Assembly: GCA_964596165.1 (NCBI GenBank) | Contig: CAZQTW010000042.1 | Span: 1-56,661 of the forward strand | DNA: 56,661 nucleotides | Reading direction: 5' to 3' | Origin: CAYUQT01 sp964596165 | GTDB taxonomy: Bacteria > Planctomycetota > Phycisphaerae > UBA1845 > JAFGLZ01 | Part shown: positions 25,313-34,473 of the stretch, one piece after another | How the letters are laid out: every line of letters starts with the position of its first letter | How positions within the stretch are numbered: the first letter of the stretch is position 1 | The notes under the pieces: generated by a model | What the model saw: only the letters and a program-made list of their open reading frames with translations | The model's database searches: none | What the model was told of the DNA's origin: nothing | Translations under genes and position numbers: made by a program

Positions 25313-26611
25313 ATGAGCAGTTCACGTAATCGGATGACGCGACGGGATGTTCTGCGGGGTGTGGTGGCCGGTGCCGGAGCTGCGATCGGCGCCGGCTGGC
25401 CGACGATCGTCACCGGCCGAGCCTTGGGCGCCGACGGCACGCCGCCGGCAAGCGAACGGATCAACATCGGTTTCATCGGCTGCGGCAATCAGTGGGGCAA
25501 CAACCTTCGTCCGCTAATCAAACACGCGATGGCCGTCTGCGAGGTCGACGCGAAGCGCTTGGCCGAGGCCAAGACGCGGATCGAGAAGGCAAGCAATCGT
25601 CCGTGCGCCGCCTACGGCGACTACCGCAAGATGCTCGAGAACAAGGATATCGACGCGGTTGTCGTCACCACGCCGGATCACTGGCACGCCCTGATGACCA
25701 TTCACGCTTGCCAGGCCGGCAAGGACGTTTACTGCGAAAAGCCGCTGTCGCTGACGATCGCCGAGGGGCAAGCGATGGTGAAGGCGGCGCGGAAGTACAA
25801 CCGCATCGTCCAGACCGGAAGCCAGCAGCGTTCGGACCGGAAGTTCCGGCTCGCGTGTGAACTGGTGCGATCGGGGCGGTTGGGCAAGATCAAGGCCGTC
25901 CAGGCGAACATCTCCGGCGTCAACTACAAGGGCCCGCCCGTTCCCGATTCGGACCCGCCGCCGGAACTCGACTACGACTTCTGGCTCGGCCCGGCACCCA
26001 AGCGTCCGTACAACGTTAAACGCGTCCACTACCAGTTCCGGTTCTTCTGGGACTACTCCGGCGGGCAGATGACCAATTGGGGCGCGCACAACCTCGACAT
26101 CGGCCAGTGGGGCATGGGTACGGACGACAGCGGCCCAATTTCCGCCGAGGGGACGGCCAGATACCACAAAGACAACTGGTACGAGGTTCCCGAGTGGTTC
26201 CGCGTGACCTATCAGTATGCCAACGGCGTGACCGTTACGGCCGGCATGGGTTTGCCGGGCGGAACGACGTTCGAGGGCGAGAAGGGGACCATCCACGTCA
26301 CTCGCAAAGACCTCGAGTCGAATCCCAAGGAGATCATCGAGCAACCGATCACCGACACGGACGTCCACCTGTACGTCAGCGACAACCACCACCAGAATTG
26401 GCTCGACTGCATCAAGAGCCGCAAGCTGCCGATTTGCGACGTGGCAATCGGCCACCGGACGGCCAGCGTCTGCCACCTGGGCAATATCGCCATTCGCATA
26501 GGTCGCAAGATCGCGTGGGACCCGGCCAAGGAAGAGATCGTCGGCGACGCCGAGGCCACCAAGATGCTGAGCCGCCCCTACCGCGCGCCGTGGCGTCTGC
26601 CGGCGTTGTAG
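25313..26611 (+). CDS. Tat-exported Gfo/Idh/MocA-family oxidoreductase
   Basis: A protein of 432 residues. The N-terminus RMTRRDVLRGVVAGAGAAIG is a twin-arginine signal, so the folded protein with its cofactor is exported. The NAD(P)-binding Rossmann motif is INIGFIGCGNQWGNN, the catalytic EKP motif is VYCEKPLSLTI, and DHWHALMTIHACQAGKDV is the usual preceding region. The C-terminal substrate domain contains QMTNWGAHNLDIGQWGMG and ends with SRPYRAPWRLP, typical of planctomycete members. Such enzymes oxidise or epimerise sugars, often at C3. It follows the GH127-like gene by 154 bases, so co-action on released sugars is likely. Confidence 0.92.
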   Translation: MSSSRNRMTRRDVLRGVVAGAGAAIGAGWPTIVTGRALGADGTPPASERINIGFIGCGNQWGNNLRPLIKHAMAVCEVDAKRLAEAKTRIEKASNRPCAAYGDYRKMLENKDIDAVVVTTPDHWHALMTIHACQAGKDVYCEKPLSLTIAEGQAMVKAARKYNRIVQTGSQQRSDRKFRLACELVRSGRLGKIKAVQANISGVNYKGPPVPDSDPPPELDYDFWLGPAPKRPYNVKRVHYQFRFFWDYSGGQMTNWGAHNLDIGQWGMGTDDSGPISAEGTARYHKDNWYEVPEWFRVTYQYANGVTVTAGMGLPGGTTFEGEKGTIHVTRKDLESNPKEIIEQPITDTDVHLYVSDNHHQNWLDCIKSRKLPICDVAIGHRTASVCHLGNIAIRIGRKIAWDPAKEEIVGDAEATKMLSRPYRAPWRLPAL

Positions 26612-26740
26612 GGATGGCCCGCGGGCGGCATCAGAGCCGCGACTGTTAAGAACCGGTGGGGATCCGCAGGTCGGCCGCCAACCCGGGTAGTCTGCTGACG
26701 TCGTCGGGACGCAGTTTCTGCACAACTCGGAGGCACGCCT

Positions 26741-28624
26741 ATGACTCTTATTTCTCCGGACAGACCGGCACGGTGTTGTACTCGACTGCTGATTCTGGCG
26801 TCCTTTTCGGCACTCGGTGCCAGAGCGTTCGCTGCCGACGACCAGGGCGTCTTGCTGGTTGACGAGGGCAAGCCCAAGGCCGTCATCGTCTGGGACCAGG
26901 AAGCGGCCAAGGATGTCCACAATGCCTCGCTCCAACGCTACGTAGAGGACCATCTCCCGTGGGCCGTCGAACAGATCACGGGTGCACGTCCGTCGGTCGC
27001 CACCACTCAGCCTGCGGACGACCAGCCGGCCATCATGATCGGCAAGCGTTTCCTCTCACCGGACGCCCAGGAGCGACTCAAAAACTCCGGCAAGCGATTT
27101 GATACCCGCATGCTTTGCGGCGCCAAGACGCGGATCTATCTGGCCGGCGCCACTGCCCGGGGTGATGCCGGTGCCATCGCTGACTTCATTCACGACGACC
27201 TGGGGCTGCGGATGTACGGGCCAGACCCGGTCCAGTGGAACGTGCCTCGTACCAAGACACTGCGGGTCTCCGTGCAGGAACGGATCTGGACGCCGGTCTG
27301 GATCTTCCGTAGCCCCTGGTACGACGGCCACCAGATCTCGAAAGACTCCGAACAGGCGAAGAACTACGGCCGCTTCACGGCCCTCATGGGCGGCGGGCCG
27401 GGGATGTCCGCATCCGCCGGCCATGCCTGGCACTACGTCCTCCCGCCCAAGGAGTTCGAGGCGCACCCGGAGTACTTCGCCGAGGTCAAGGGCAAACGGC
27501 AGCCCACGCAGGCCTGCACCAGCAATCCTCAGGTCATCGACATATTCGTCAACCACTACCTGAAGCACTTCGCGAGCAATGCCGCATCCGAGGTGGCTTC
27601 CATTAGTCCCAACGACGGCGCGGGCTATTGCACCTGCGCCAAGTGCCGGGCGGTACATCCCGACCTGAGCACTCGACTGCTCATGTTCTTCAACGAGGTC
27701 GGACGCCGCGTCGCCGAGAAGTACCCGGATCGTTACTTGGCCTTCTATGCCTACGCCTACAACGACCGGCCGCCCAAGACCGAAGGCCTCCGCGTCCAGA
27801 AGAACGTGATAGCCGTGCTCGCCCACTACGGCATGGATACCTGGCGAACGCCCGCCGACGCGGCCTTCAATAGCTCCAATTGGGATTTCGTCCACAAGAA
27901 GCTCATTCCGTGGCGGAAGATCAGCGACGCCCCGTACTTCTTCGCCCGAGAGTACATGAACTGGTGGTACGGCCCGTGGCCGATGTACCGCTCGATGCTG
28001 GCGGCGACGCGAGTCTATGCCGACTACGGCGTGAACGGCGTCAGCCGCGAATACCAGGGCAGGGATTTCGGGACCGACCTGCACATGTACCTGGAACTGC
28101 GAATGACGACCGACCCCTACCAGGACGGCGGCAAGCTGCTCGATCGTGTCTTCTCTGAGTACTACGGTCCGGCGGCCGACACGGCCAGGCGCGTCTCGTT
28201 TGAGCTCGAGGACGCCTTGCGTCGGGCCACACTGAGTGTGCCTTATGGCCTCATCAGGAAGTGTCCTGAGACCATCACGGCCGAGATGCTGTCGAGTTAT
28301 GCCGAGTCGCTGTCACAGGCCAAGACGAACTGTACGGAGATCATTACCCAGCGCCTCGACAGAGATGTCCGCTACTTGCGTTGTGCGGCCTTGTACGCCG
28401 ACTTCTTCAAGAGTTATGGAGAGGCCTCTACCGCCGCCCGAAAAAACCAACTGACAACTGCCCAATGCAATCGCGCCTTGGAACTTATGGACCGATGGCT
28501 CAAAGATCGCGAGTCGCTCGTCAAGGACGAACTGAAGGGCCACAGTTGGCTCCACTCGTGCATCACCCGCGACGCCGACCGCGTCAGGGCCTTTCTGAGA
28601 CTGCACTGCCCAAAGGACAAGTAG
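26741..28624 (+). CDS. secreted DUF4838 domain protein (glycosidase-like)
   Basis: A protein of 627 residues with an N-terminal signal peptide (RLLILASFSALGARAFA). GGAGG lies 7 nt before the ATG. An N-terminal domain of the kind that precedes the barrel of GH20/GH67-like enzymes (AVEQITGARPSV, LGLRMYGPDPVQWNVP) is followed by DUF4838 features: HAWHYVLPPKEFEAHPEYFA, SISPNDGAGYCTCAKCRAV with a CxC...C cluster, and FAREYMNWWYGPWPMY. DUF4838 proteins are abundant in glycan-degrading planctomycetes and are presumed glycosidases; no activity is assigned. Last gene of the rightward cluster that contains the microcompartment module. Confidence 0.85.
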   Translation: MTLISPDRPARCCTRLLILASFSALGARAFAADDQGVLLVDEGKPKAVIVWDQEAAKDVHNASLQRYVEDHLPWAVEQITGARPSVATTQPADDQPAIMIGKRFLSPDAQERLKNSGKRFDTRMLCGAKTRIYLAGATARGDAGAIADFIHDDLGLRMYGPDPVQWNVPRTKTLRVSVQERIWTPVWIFRSPWYDGHQISKDSEQAKNYGRFTALMGGGPGMSASAGHAWHYVLPPKEFEAHPEYFAEVKGKRQPTQACTSNPQVIDIFVNHYLKHFASNAASEVASISPNDGAGYCTCAKCRAVHPDLSTRLLMFFNEVGRRVAEKYPDRYLAFYAYAYNDRPPKTEGLRVQKNVIAVLAHYGMDTWRTPADAAFNSSNWDFVHKKLIPWRKISDAPYFFAREYMNWWYGPWPMYRSMLAATRVYADYGVNGVSREYQGRDFGTDLHMYLELRMTTDPYQDGGKLLDRVFSEYYGPAADTARRVSFELEDALRRATLSVPYGLIRKCPETITAEMLSSYAESLSQAKTNCTEIITQRLDRDVRYLRCAALYADFFKSYGEASTAARKNQLTTAQCNRALELMDRWLKDRESLVKDELKGHSWLHSCITRDADRVRAFLRLHCPKDK

Positions 28625-28986
28625 GCATGCTTAACCTGACCGCCGGCAGGTCACGTCAGCCGATCGGGCGGTCTTTTCCAGGCAAACGACCGAGTACGTT
28701 TGTTTGACCCCCTGTCTGGAATCGTTAGCCTGCCGGGGCGGCGCGTTATGAGCCGGTCACGAAAGTCCTTGTGCTGATCCGCCCGAGATGCAATCATAAT
28801 ATGAATCACGCGATATGACAGGTATACACTCGTGTGGCTAGGGGTGAACCCCCCTCATCTCCGGGCGAGTCGCACGGGACTGCAAATCCGACCAAGGTGT
28901 TCGGCGGATCGGCTTGGATACGGGTGGCCGTCAGGCGCCCGGTTACGCTCGACATACGGGTTGCGGCACAACTCGGGAGAATGCTC

Positions 28987-30780
28987 GTGAACAACTCCAA
29001 GAATCAGCGTGGGGCCGAAGGACCCTCGGGCGCGCCGAGCCCCAGGGAACTGGATCGAGTGTTTTTCGAGGAAGCTCCTGAGGGAATGCTGGCCACGGAT
29101 ACTCACGGGCGGTTTATTGTCGTCAACCGAAGGGCGACCGTGCTGACCGGCTATTCGCGAAACGAACTGCTTGGCATGACCATGTCGGACCTCGTGAGTC
29201 CGGGGGACGCTGCGTGTGACCCCCTCGGCCAAGACGGTTTACGGCCCGGCGCGATTGTCACAAAAGAGCGCCACATCCTCCGGAAGGACGGCGGCCTGCT
29301 GCCCGTGGAGATCATCGCTCGGATGCAGCCGGAAGGAAACGTGCTTCTCATGCTTCGGGACGTGAGTGAGCGGAAGCGGATCGAGCAGGCGCTGCGCGAG
29401 AGCGAACTCAAGCATCGAACGCTGTTTGAAACCGCCGGCGACGCGATCATGCTGATGCGCGACGACCGGTTCATTGACTGCAATGCCCGGACGCTGACCT
29501 TGTTCGGCTGCACCCAGGAACAGATCATCGGCGCGTCGCCCTACGAGTTCTCGCCACCCACGCAGCCGGACGGACGCAGCTCACGGGAGAAGGCCCTCGA
29601 AAAGATCAGCTTGGCCGCTGCGGATGGGCCGCAGTTTTTTGAATGGGAACACTGTCGGCGAGACGGAACCCCTTTCATGGCCGAGGTAAGTCTGAACCGC
29701 TTGGAACTGGGTGGGCAGCCCGCGCTGCAGGCCATCGTTCGGGACATCACCGAACGCAAACGCGCGGAAGAGGCCTTGCGCCGAAGCGAAGAGCAGTTTC
29801 GCCTGATCATGGAGAATCTGGCCGATCTGGTGGTCGTGCTCGATCTGGAAGGTCGCCGTCTCTACAACAGCCCCTCCTATCAGAGCATTCTGGGAGACGT
29901 GGAGAAGTTGCGCGGAACCTCTTCCTTTGAACAGGTTCATCCGGAGGATAAGGAACGAGTGCGGAAAGCCTTCCAAGAGACGGTTCGCACGGGCGTCGGA
30001 CACCGGTTGGAGTACCGGCTGGTGGATCAGAACGGCAGGCCGCGGAACATCGAATCGCAGGGCAGCGTCATCCGCGATCTCCAAGGCCGCGTGTCGCAGG
30101 TCCTGGTCGTGTCCCGCGACATCACCGAGCGCAAGAAGGCCGAAGAACGGTTGGCGGAGAGCGAACGGAAGTATCGCGAACTGGTGGAGGAGGCCGGCAC
30201 CATCATCTTGCGATTGACGTCCGACGGACGCATCGTCTTCCTCAACGAGTTCGGCCAACGCTTCTTCGGTTACTCCTCCGAGGAAATCCTCGGCCGCCAC
30301 GCCGTCGGCACGATCGTCCCGCCGACCGAGACGGGCGGTCGCGACCTGAAACAGCTCATGGAGCAAATCTGCGCGAACCCCAAGGCATTCGAGCACAATG
30401 TCAACGAGAACATGCGTCGCAATGGGGAACGCGTCTGGATCAGTTGGTCCAACCGGATTGTGCCGGATGCCCGCGGACAAGGGGTTGAAATCCTGAGCGT
30501 CGGCACGGACATCACGGAGCGCAAACAGGCGGAGGAAGCCCTGCGCCGAAGCGAATCGACACTGCGCGGAATCTTTCGGGCCGCGCCGGTGGGCATCTGC
30601 ATCATGAAGAACCGGGTGCAACAGATTGTGAACCGGTATTGGTGCGAGCTGTTGGGCTACCCGGAAGAAAGCATGCTGGGTAAGAGCACGCGGATGATAT
30701 TCGAGAGTGACGAGGAGTTTGAGCGAGTGGGGCAGGCGTTGTATCCCCACTTGCAGGAAAAAGGCGTGACATCGGTCTAG
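28987..30780 (+). CDS. five-PAS sensor, N-terminal part of an interrupted histidine kinase
   Basis: About 597 residues from GTG at 28987 (GGGAG 7 nt upstream). It carries four complete PAS units and most of a fifth: LDRVFFEEAPEGMLATDTHG, ELKHRTLFETAGDAIMLM, EEQFRLIMENLADLVVVLD, ERKYRELVEEAGTIILRL and STLRGIFRAAPVGICIM. The linkers DITERKRAEEALRRSE are typical. There are no membrane segments, so the sensor is cytoplasmic. The frame ends in TAG at 30778-30780 inside the fifth PAS. The same frame then continues without another stop through the end of that PAS into the kinase domain. The original codon was probably GAG or CAG. As it stands this piece is a PAS-only protein without kinase activity. 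Confidence 0.85.
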   Translation: MNNSKNQRGAEGPSGAPSPRELDRVFFEEAPEGMLATDTHGRFIVVNRRATVLTGYSRNELLGMTMSDLVSPGDAACDPLGQDGLRPGAIVTKERHILRKDGGLLPVEIIARMQPEGNVLLMLRDVSERKRIEQALRESELKHRTLFETAGDAIMLMRDDRFIDCNARTLTLFGCTQEQIIGASPYEFSPPTQPDGRSSREKALEKISLAAADGPQFFEWEHCRRDGTPFMAEVSLNRLELGGQPALQAIVRDITERKRAEEALRRSEEQFRLIMENLADLVVVLDLEGRRLYNSPSYQSILGDVEKLRGTSSFEQVHPEDKERVRKAFQETVRTGVGHRLEYRLVDQNGRPRNIESQGSVIRDLQGRVSQVLVVSRDITERKKAEERLAESERKYRELVEEAGTIILRLTSDGRIVFLNEFGQRFFGYSSEEILGRHAVGTIVPPTETGGRDLKQLMEQICANPKAFEHNVNENMRRNGERVWISWSNRIVPDARGQGVEILSVGTDITERKQAEEALRRSESTLRGIFRAAPVGICIMKNRVQQIVNRYWCELLGYPEESMLGKSTRMIFESDEEFERVGQALYPHLQEKGVTSV

Positions 30781-30969
30781 GCCAGGCTGCGGCGCAGCGA
30801 CGGATCTATTCGCGAAGCCATCCTGACTGCCGCGCCCATCCGGCCGGATGATCTCTCGGCCGGCACCGTCGGCATTATTCATGACATCACGGAGCACAAA
30901 CGGGCGGAAGAGAAGATCCATCGACTCCATGAGGACCTTCAGCGTCATGCGGCGGAACTGGAGCGCCGC

Positions 30970-31719
30970 GTGGCGGAACGTACGGCTGAACTGGCGATCG
31001 CCCGGGACCGTGCCGAGCAGGCCGACCGGCTCAAATCGGCCTTCCTGGCGACCATGTCGCACGAATTGCGCACCCCACTCAATTCGATCATCGGTTTCAC
31101 CGGCATACTCCTCATGGGATTGGTGGGTCCGTTGACCGCCGAGCAGGAAAAGCAGCTCAACATGGTGCAGGACAGCGCCCGCCATCTGCTCGAACTGATC
31201 AACGACGTGCTCGACATCTCCAAGATCGAGGCGGGCCAAGTGGAGCTGGCCCATGATCCGTTTGACATGCAAGCGACAATACGGAAGAGTCTCGAGAAGA
31301 TCTCTCCGCTGGCCGAGAAAAAGGGACTGGCGGTGAAAGCCGAGATCGACCCTGCGGTCGGCCCAATTGTCGGCGACCGGCGTCGGACCGAGCAGATTCT
31401 CATCAACCTACTCAGCAATGCCGTCAAGTTCACCGAACAGGGAGACGTTCGCCTTGAAGCCCGAGTTGAGGGGGGATGGCTGGTCACACGCGTCATCGAC
31501 ACCGGCATCGGTATTCGGCCCGAGGATTTGGACATGCTCTTCAAACCCTTCCGGCAGGTGGACACCGGGACCACTCGCCAATATGAAGGCACCGGTCTGG
31601 GCCTTTCCATCTGCAAGCGTCTGGCGGAGTCGATGGGAGGGTCAATCCAAGTCCAGAGTGAATGGGGCAAGGGGAGTTGCTTTGTCCTTACCCTGCCGCT
31701 CGAAAGGACCCCGACATGA
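30970..31719 (+). CDS. histidine kinase core, C-terminal part of the interrupted sensor kinase
   Basis: The frame is open from 30781, directly after the TAG. A GTG at 30970 has GGAG 6 nt upstream, which could allow separate initiation of a 249-residue kinase. It has a short coiled-coil (VAERTAELAIARDRAEQADR), HisKA with the phospho-accepting His in FLATMSHELRTPLNSIIGF, and an HATPase domain with QILINLLSNAVKFT, DTGIGI and GTGLGLSICKRLAES. All catalytic boxes are intact. Codons 30781-30969 encode the rest of the fifth PAS (ending DITEHKRAEEKI). The stop overlaps the next start (ATGA), so the kinase is coupled to its response regulator. Confidence 0.88.
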   Translation: MAERTAELAIARDRAEQADRLKSAFLATMSHELRTPLNSIIGFTGILLMGLVGPLTAEQEKQLNMVQDSARHLLELINDVLDISKIEAGQVELAHDPFDMQATIRKSLEKISPLAEKKGLAVKAEIDPAVGPIVGDRRRTEQILINLLSNAVKFTEQGDVRLEARVEGGWLVTRVIDTGIGIRPEDLDMLFKPFRQVDTGTTRQYEGTGLGLSICKRLAESMGGSIQVQSEWGKGSCFVLTLPLERTPT

Positions 31720-32117
31720 ACGCGACGATCTTGGTCATCGAGGACAACGAGAGAAACGCGTACTTGGTCACGTTCATCCTGGAGAAATGCGGCTACCGGG
31801 TCGTCCAGGCGCGCGACGGGGAAACCGGAATCGCCCTGGCCCGTCAGACCAAGCCCGACTTGGTCTTGTTGGACATCCAGTTGCCGGTGATGGACGGATA
31901 TGCCGTCGCCCGCGAACTGAAGCAAGACGAAACGCTGCGCGGTATCCCCATCGTGGCGGTGACCTCCTACGCTATGCTTGACGATCGGGAACGTGTCCTG
32001 GCCGCGGGGTGCGTCGGCTACATCGAGAAACCGATCAACCCGCGGACCTTCATGGCTCAAATCGAACAGTACCTGCCGGCCGACAAGAAAAGTACCACGC
32101 CGAGGAGCATACCATGA
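31716..32117 (+). CDS. single-domain response regulator
   Basis: A protein of 133 residues consisting of one receiver domain. The acidic pocket is IEDNERN, the phosphorylated Asp lies in LVLLDIQLPVMDGYA, the conserved Thr/Ser in IVAVTSYAM and the Lys in GYIEKPINPRTF. There is no output domain, so it probably passes phosphate between the upstream kinase and the downstream hybrid kinase, or acts by protein contact like DivK/CheY types. Both ends overlap their neighbours by ATGA. Confidence 0.93.
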   Translation: MNATILVIEDNERNAYLVTFILEKCGYRVVQARDGETGIALARQTKPDLVLLDIQLPVMDGYAVARELKQDETLRGIPIVAVTSYAMLDDRERVLAAGCVGYIEKPINPRTFMAQIEQYLPADKKSTTPRSIP

Positions 32118-34168
32118 GGACCCTGCTCATCGTGGACGACAATCCGCAGAACCTGTATATGCTGCAAGTGCTGTTGTCGACCAACGGCTTTCACGTGGTA
32201 CAGGCGTCGAACGGCGCCGAGGCTCTCGAACAGGCGCGCCGCTCGCCGCCGGACATGATCATCAGTGATATCTTGATGCCGGTGATGGACGGCTTTGCCC
32301 TGTGCCGTGCTTGGAAGGAAGACGAACGGCTGAGGGGCATTCCTTTCGTCTTCTACACGGCCACCTATACGGACCCGAAGGACGAAGCGTTTGCCCTTAG
32401 CCTGGGCGCCGACCGGTTTATCGTCAAGCCGGTCGAACCGAACGAGTTTCTGGCCCTGCTTCTGGACACCATGAAGAACTTCCGGCCGGACAAGCCCGTT
32501 GCCGCGTCCCAACCGGTGGAAGAGTCGGAATACTTCAGGCAATACAATGAGGCCCTTATCCGCAAACTGGAAGACAAAATGCTGCAACTTGAGCAGGCGA
32601 ACCGCAGCCTGGAACGCGACATTGCCGAGCGCAAGCAGGCGGAAAAGGCTTTGGCGGAGAGCGAGGCCAAGATCCGCAGCATCCTGGATAACATCGAGAT
32701 CGGCGTGGCACTCATCAGTCCCAATATGGAAATCCTGGAAATGAATCGCCGGATGCGCGAATGGTTCCCTGGCGTCGACTTGGCGCAACACCCCCTCTGT
32801 TACCGCGCGTTCAACGACCCGCCACGCGATCTGGCGTGCAGTTACTGCCCGACCTCCAAAACGCTGCAGGACGGCCAGATTCACGAGGCCACCAGGCAAG
32901 CGGCGGGGGCAGGCGCCGAACGCAGCTACCGCATCGTTTCTTCCCCTGTCTTCAACACGTCGGGCGAGGTCGCGGCGGCGATCGAACTCGTGGAGGACAT
33001 CACGGAAAGACTCTCCCTGGAGTCTCAGCTCCGCCAGGCTCAAAAGATGGAGGCGGTGGGCCGGTTGGCGGGCGGTGTGGCCCATGACTTCAACAACATG
33101 CTGGGGGTGATCATCGGGAACGCGGAACTGGCCCTGGGCCAGTCGGACTCGACTCAGCCGCTCTTCGGCATCCTGCAAGAAATCCGCAAAGCCGCCTGGC
33201 GTTCCGCCGACCTGACGCGACAGTTGCTGGCCTTTGCCCGCAAGCAGACCATCGCCCCCCGGGTGCTCGACCTGAACGAGACGGTGGGAGGGATGCTCAA
33301 GATGCTGCGGCGTCTGATCGGCGAAGACATCGATCTCGCCTGGTTGCCGGGGCCGGGGGTGTGCCAGGTCAAGATGGACCCCGCCCAGATCGATCAGATC
33401 CTTGCCAACCTGTGCGTCAACGCCCGCGATGCCATCTCAGGCGTGGGCAAGATCACCATCGAAACGAACGCGGTGAGTTTCGACGGGGCCTATCGCAGCG
33501 ACCTTACGGGGGTTATGCCCGGTGAGTACGTGATGCTGGCCGTGAGCGACGACGGTTGCGGCATGGACAAAGAGACCTTGGGCAAGCTGTTCGAGCCGTT
33601 CTTCACCACCAAGGAAGTGGGCAAAGGCACCGGCCTCGGGCTGGCCACGGTCTACGGTATCGTCAAGCAGAACAACGGTTTCATCGACGTCTATAGCGAA
33701 CCCGGACACGGTACGTCCTTCAAGATCTACCTCCCCCGGCACGCGGCCAAGACCGAGCAGATCCCGGAGGAAAGGCCGGCGGTCCCAGCCTCGAAGGCTC
33801 ACGAAACGCTCTTGCTGGTGGAAGACGAGCCCGCGATCCTGGACATGACCAAACACGTGCTGGAGGGATTCGGATATCGGGTACTAGGGGCCTTGACGCC
33901 GGCAGAGGCCATCCGGATGGCCAAGGAGCACGCCGGCAAGATCCACCTGCTCATGACCGACATGGTTATGCCCGAGATGAACGGCCGGGACCTGGCCAAG
34001 AACATAGCCTCTCTCTGTCCGGGCATCCGACACGTGTTCATGTCCGGCTACACGGACAGCGTCGTTGCACGCCATGGCGTATTAGAGGAGGGTGTCAACT
34101 ACATCCAGAAACCATTCTCGATGCAAACCCTGGCCGCCAAGGTGCGCGAAGTGCTGGATGGGGAATAG
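32114..34168 (+). CDS. REC-PAS-HisKA-HATPase-REC hybrid histidine kinase
   Basis: A cytoplasmic protein of 684 residues. Domains: REC 1 (LLIVDDNPQNLYMLQ, ISDILMPVMDGFALC, FIVKPVEP), coiled coil, a PAS domain (residues about 185-320) with a Cys cluster LACSYCPTSKTLQ, HisKA (VGRLAGGVAHDFNNMLGVII), HATPase (ILANLCVNARDAIS, SDDGCGMD, GTGLGLATVYGIVKQ), and REC 2 (LLLVEDEPAILDMTK, LLMTDMVMPEMNGRDLAK, YIQKPFS). The CxxxC-like cysteines in the PAS may bind a ligand or metal. It is translationally coupled to the preceding receiver gene (ATGA overlap). The three proteins likely form one phosphorelay. Confidence 0.93.
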   Translation: MRTLLIVDDNPQNLYMLQVLLSTNGFHVVQASNGAEALEQARRSPPDMIISDILMPVMDGFALCRAWKEDERLRGIPFVFYTATYTDPKDEAFALSLGADRFIVKPVEPNEFLALLLDTMKNFRPDKPVAASQPVEESEYFRQYNEALIRKLEDKMLQLEQANRSLERDIAERKQAEKALAESEAKIRSILDNIEIGVALISPNMEILEMNRRMREWFPGVDLAQHPLCYRAFNDPPRDLACSYCPTSKTLQDGQIHEATRQAAGAGAERSYRIVSSPVFNTSGEVAAAIELVEDITERLSLESQLRQAQKMEAVGRLAGGVAHDFNNMLGVIIGNAELALGQSDSTQPLFGILQEIRKAAWRSADLTRQLLAFARKQTIAPRVLDLNETVGGMLKMLRRLIGEDIDLAWLPGPGVCQVKMDPAQIDQILANLCVNARDAISGVGKITIETNAVSFDGAYRSDLTGVMPGEYVMLAVSDDGCGMDKETLGKLFEPFFTTKEVGKGTGLGLATVYGIVKQNNGFIDVYSEPGHGTSFKIYLPRHAAKTEQIPEERPAVPASKAHETLLLVEDEPAILDMTKHVLEGFGYRVLGALTPAEAIRMAKEHAGKIHLLMTDMVMPEMNGRDLAKNIASLCPGIRHVFMSGYTDSVVARHGVLEEGVNYIQKPFSMQTLAAKVREVLDGE

Positions 34169-34473
34169 ACCGGGCTGCAACAGACGCGTGAATCCGACCT
34201 CTCTGCCAACGCTGACCGAACAGGCTCAGTCGGGCGCCGAGGGGGCAACCGCCGCCGATGGTTCTATCGAGGTATTCTCAAACACCAAGGGGGCATCTCG
34301 ATACTGACGTGGATCGAGTCGTCGTCGGGGACAAGGCTTCTGGGAAGCGAGTCGGCGAAATCTACCATACGATTCAGGCTCGCTGGCATCCGAAGCGACC
34401 GAACGAGAGAATGGAGCACAAGACTGGCGCCGCTGCGGAGCCGGGTCGTTCGGCCATTCGGAAAGACGATCTG
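34169..34473. other. intergenic region before the broken adenosine deaminase
   Basis: A stretch of 305 bases without recognisable coding content, promoter or terminator. The open frame that runs into the adenosine deaminase remnant from 34258 shows no family resemblance upstream of the ATG at 34474. Confidence 0.4.

Noticed and set aside
25514..26953. A 479-codon minus-strand open frame
   Set aside because: Antisense to the MocA-type oxidoreductase, which has a Tat signal and EKP motif.
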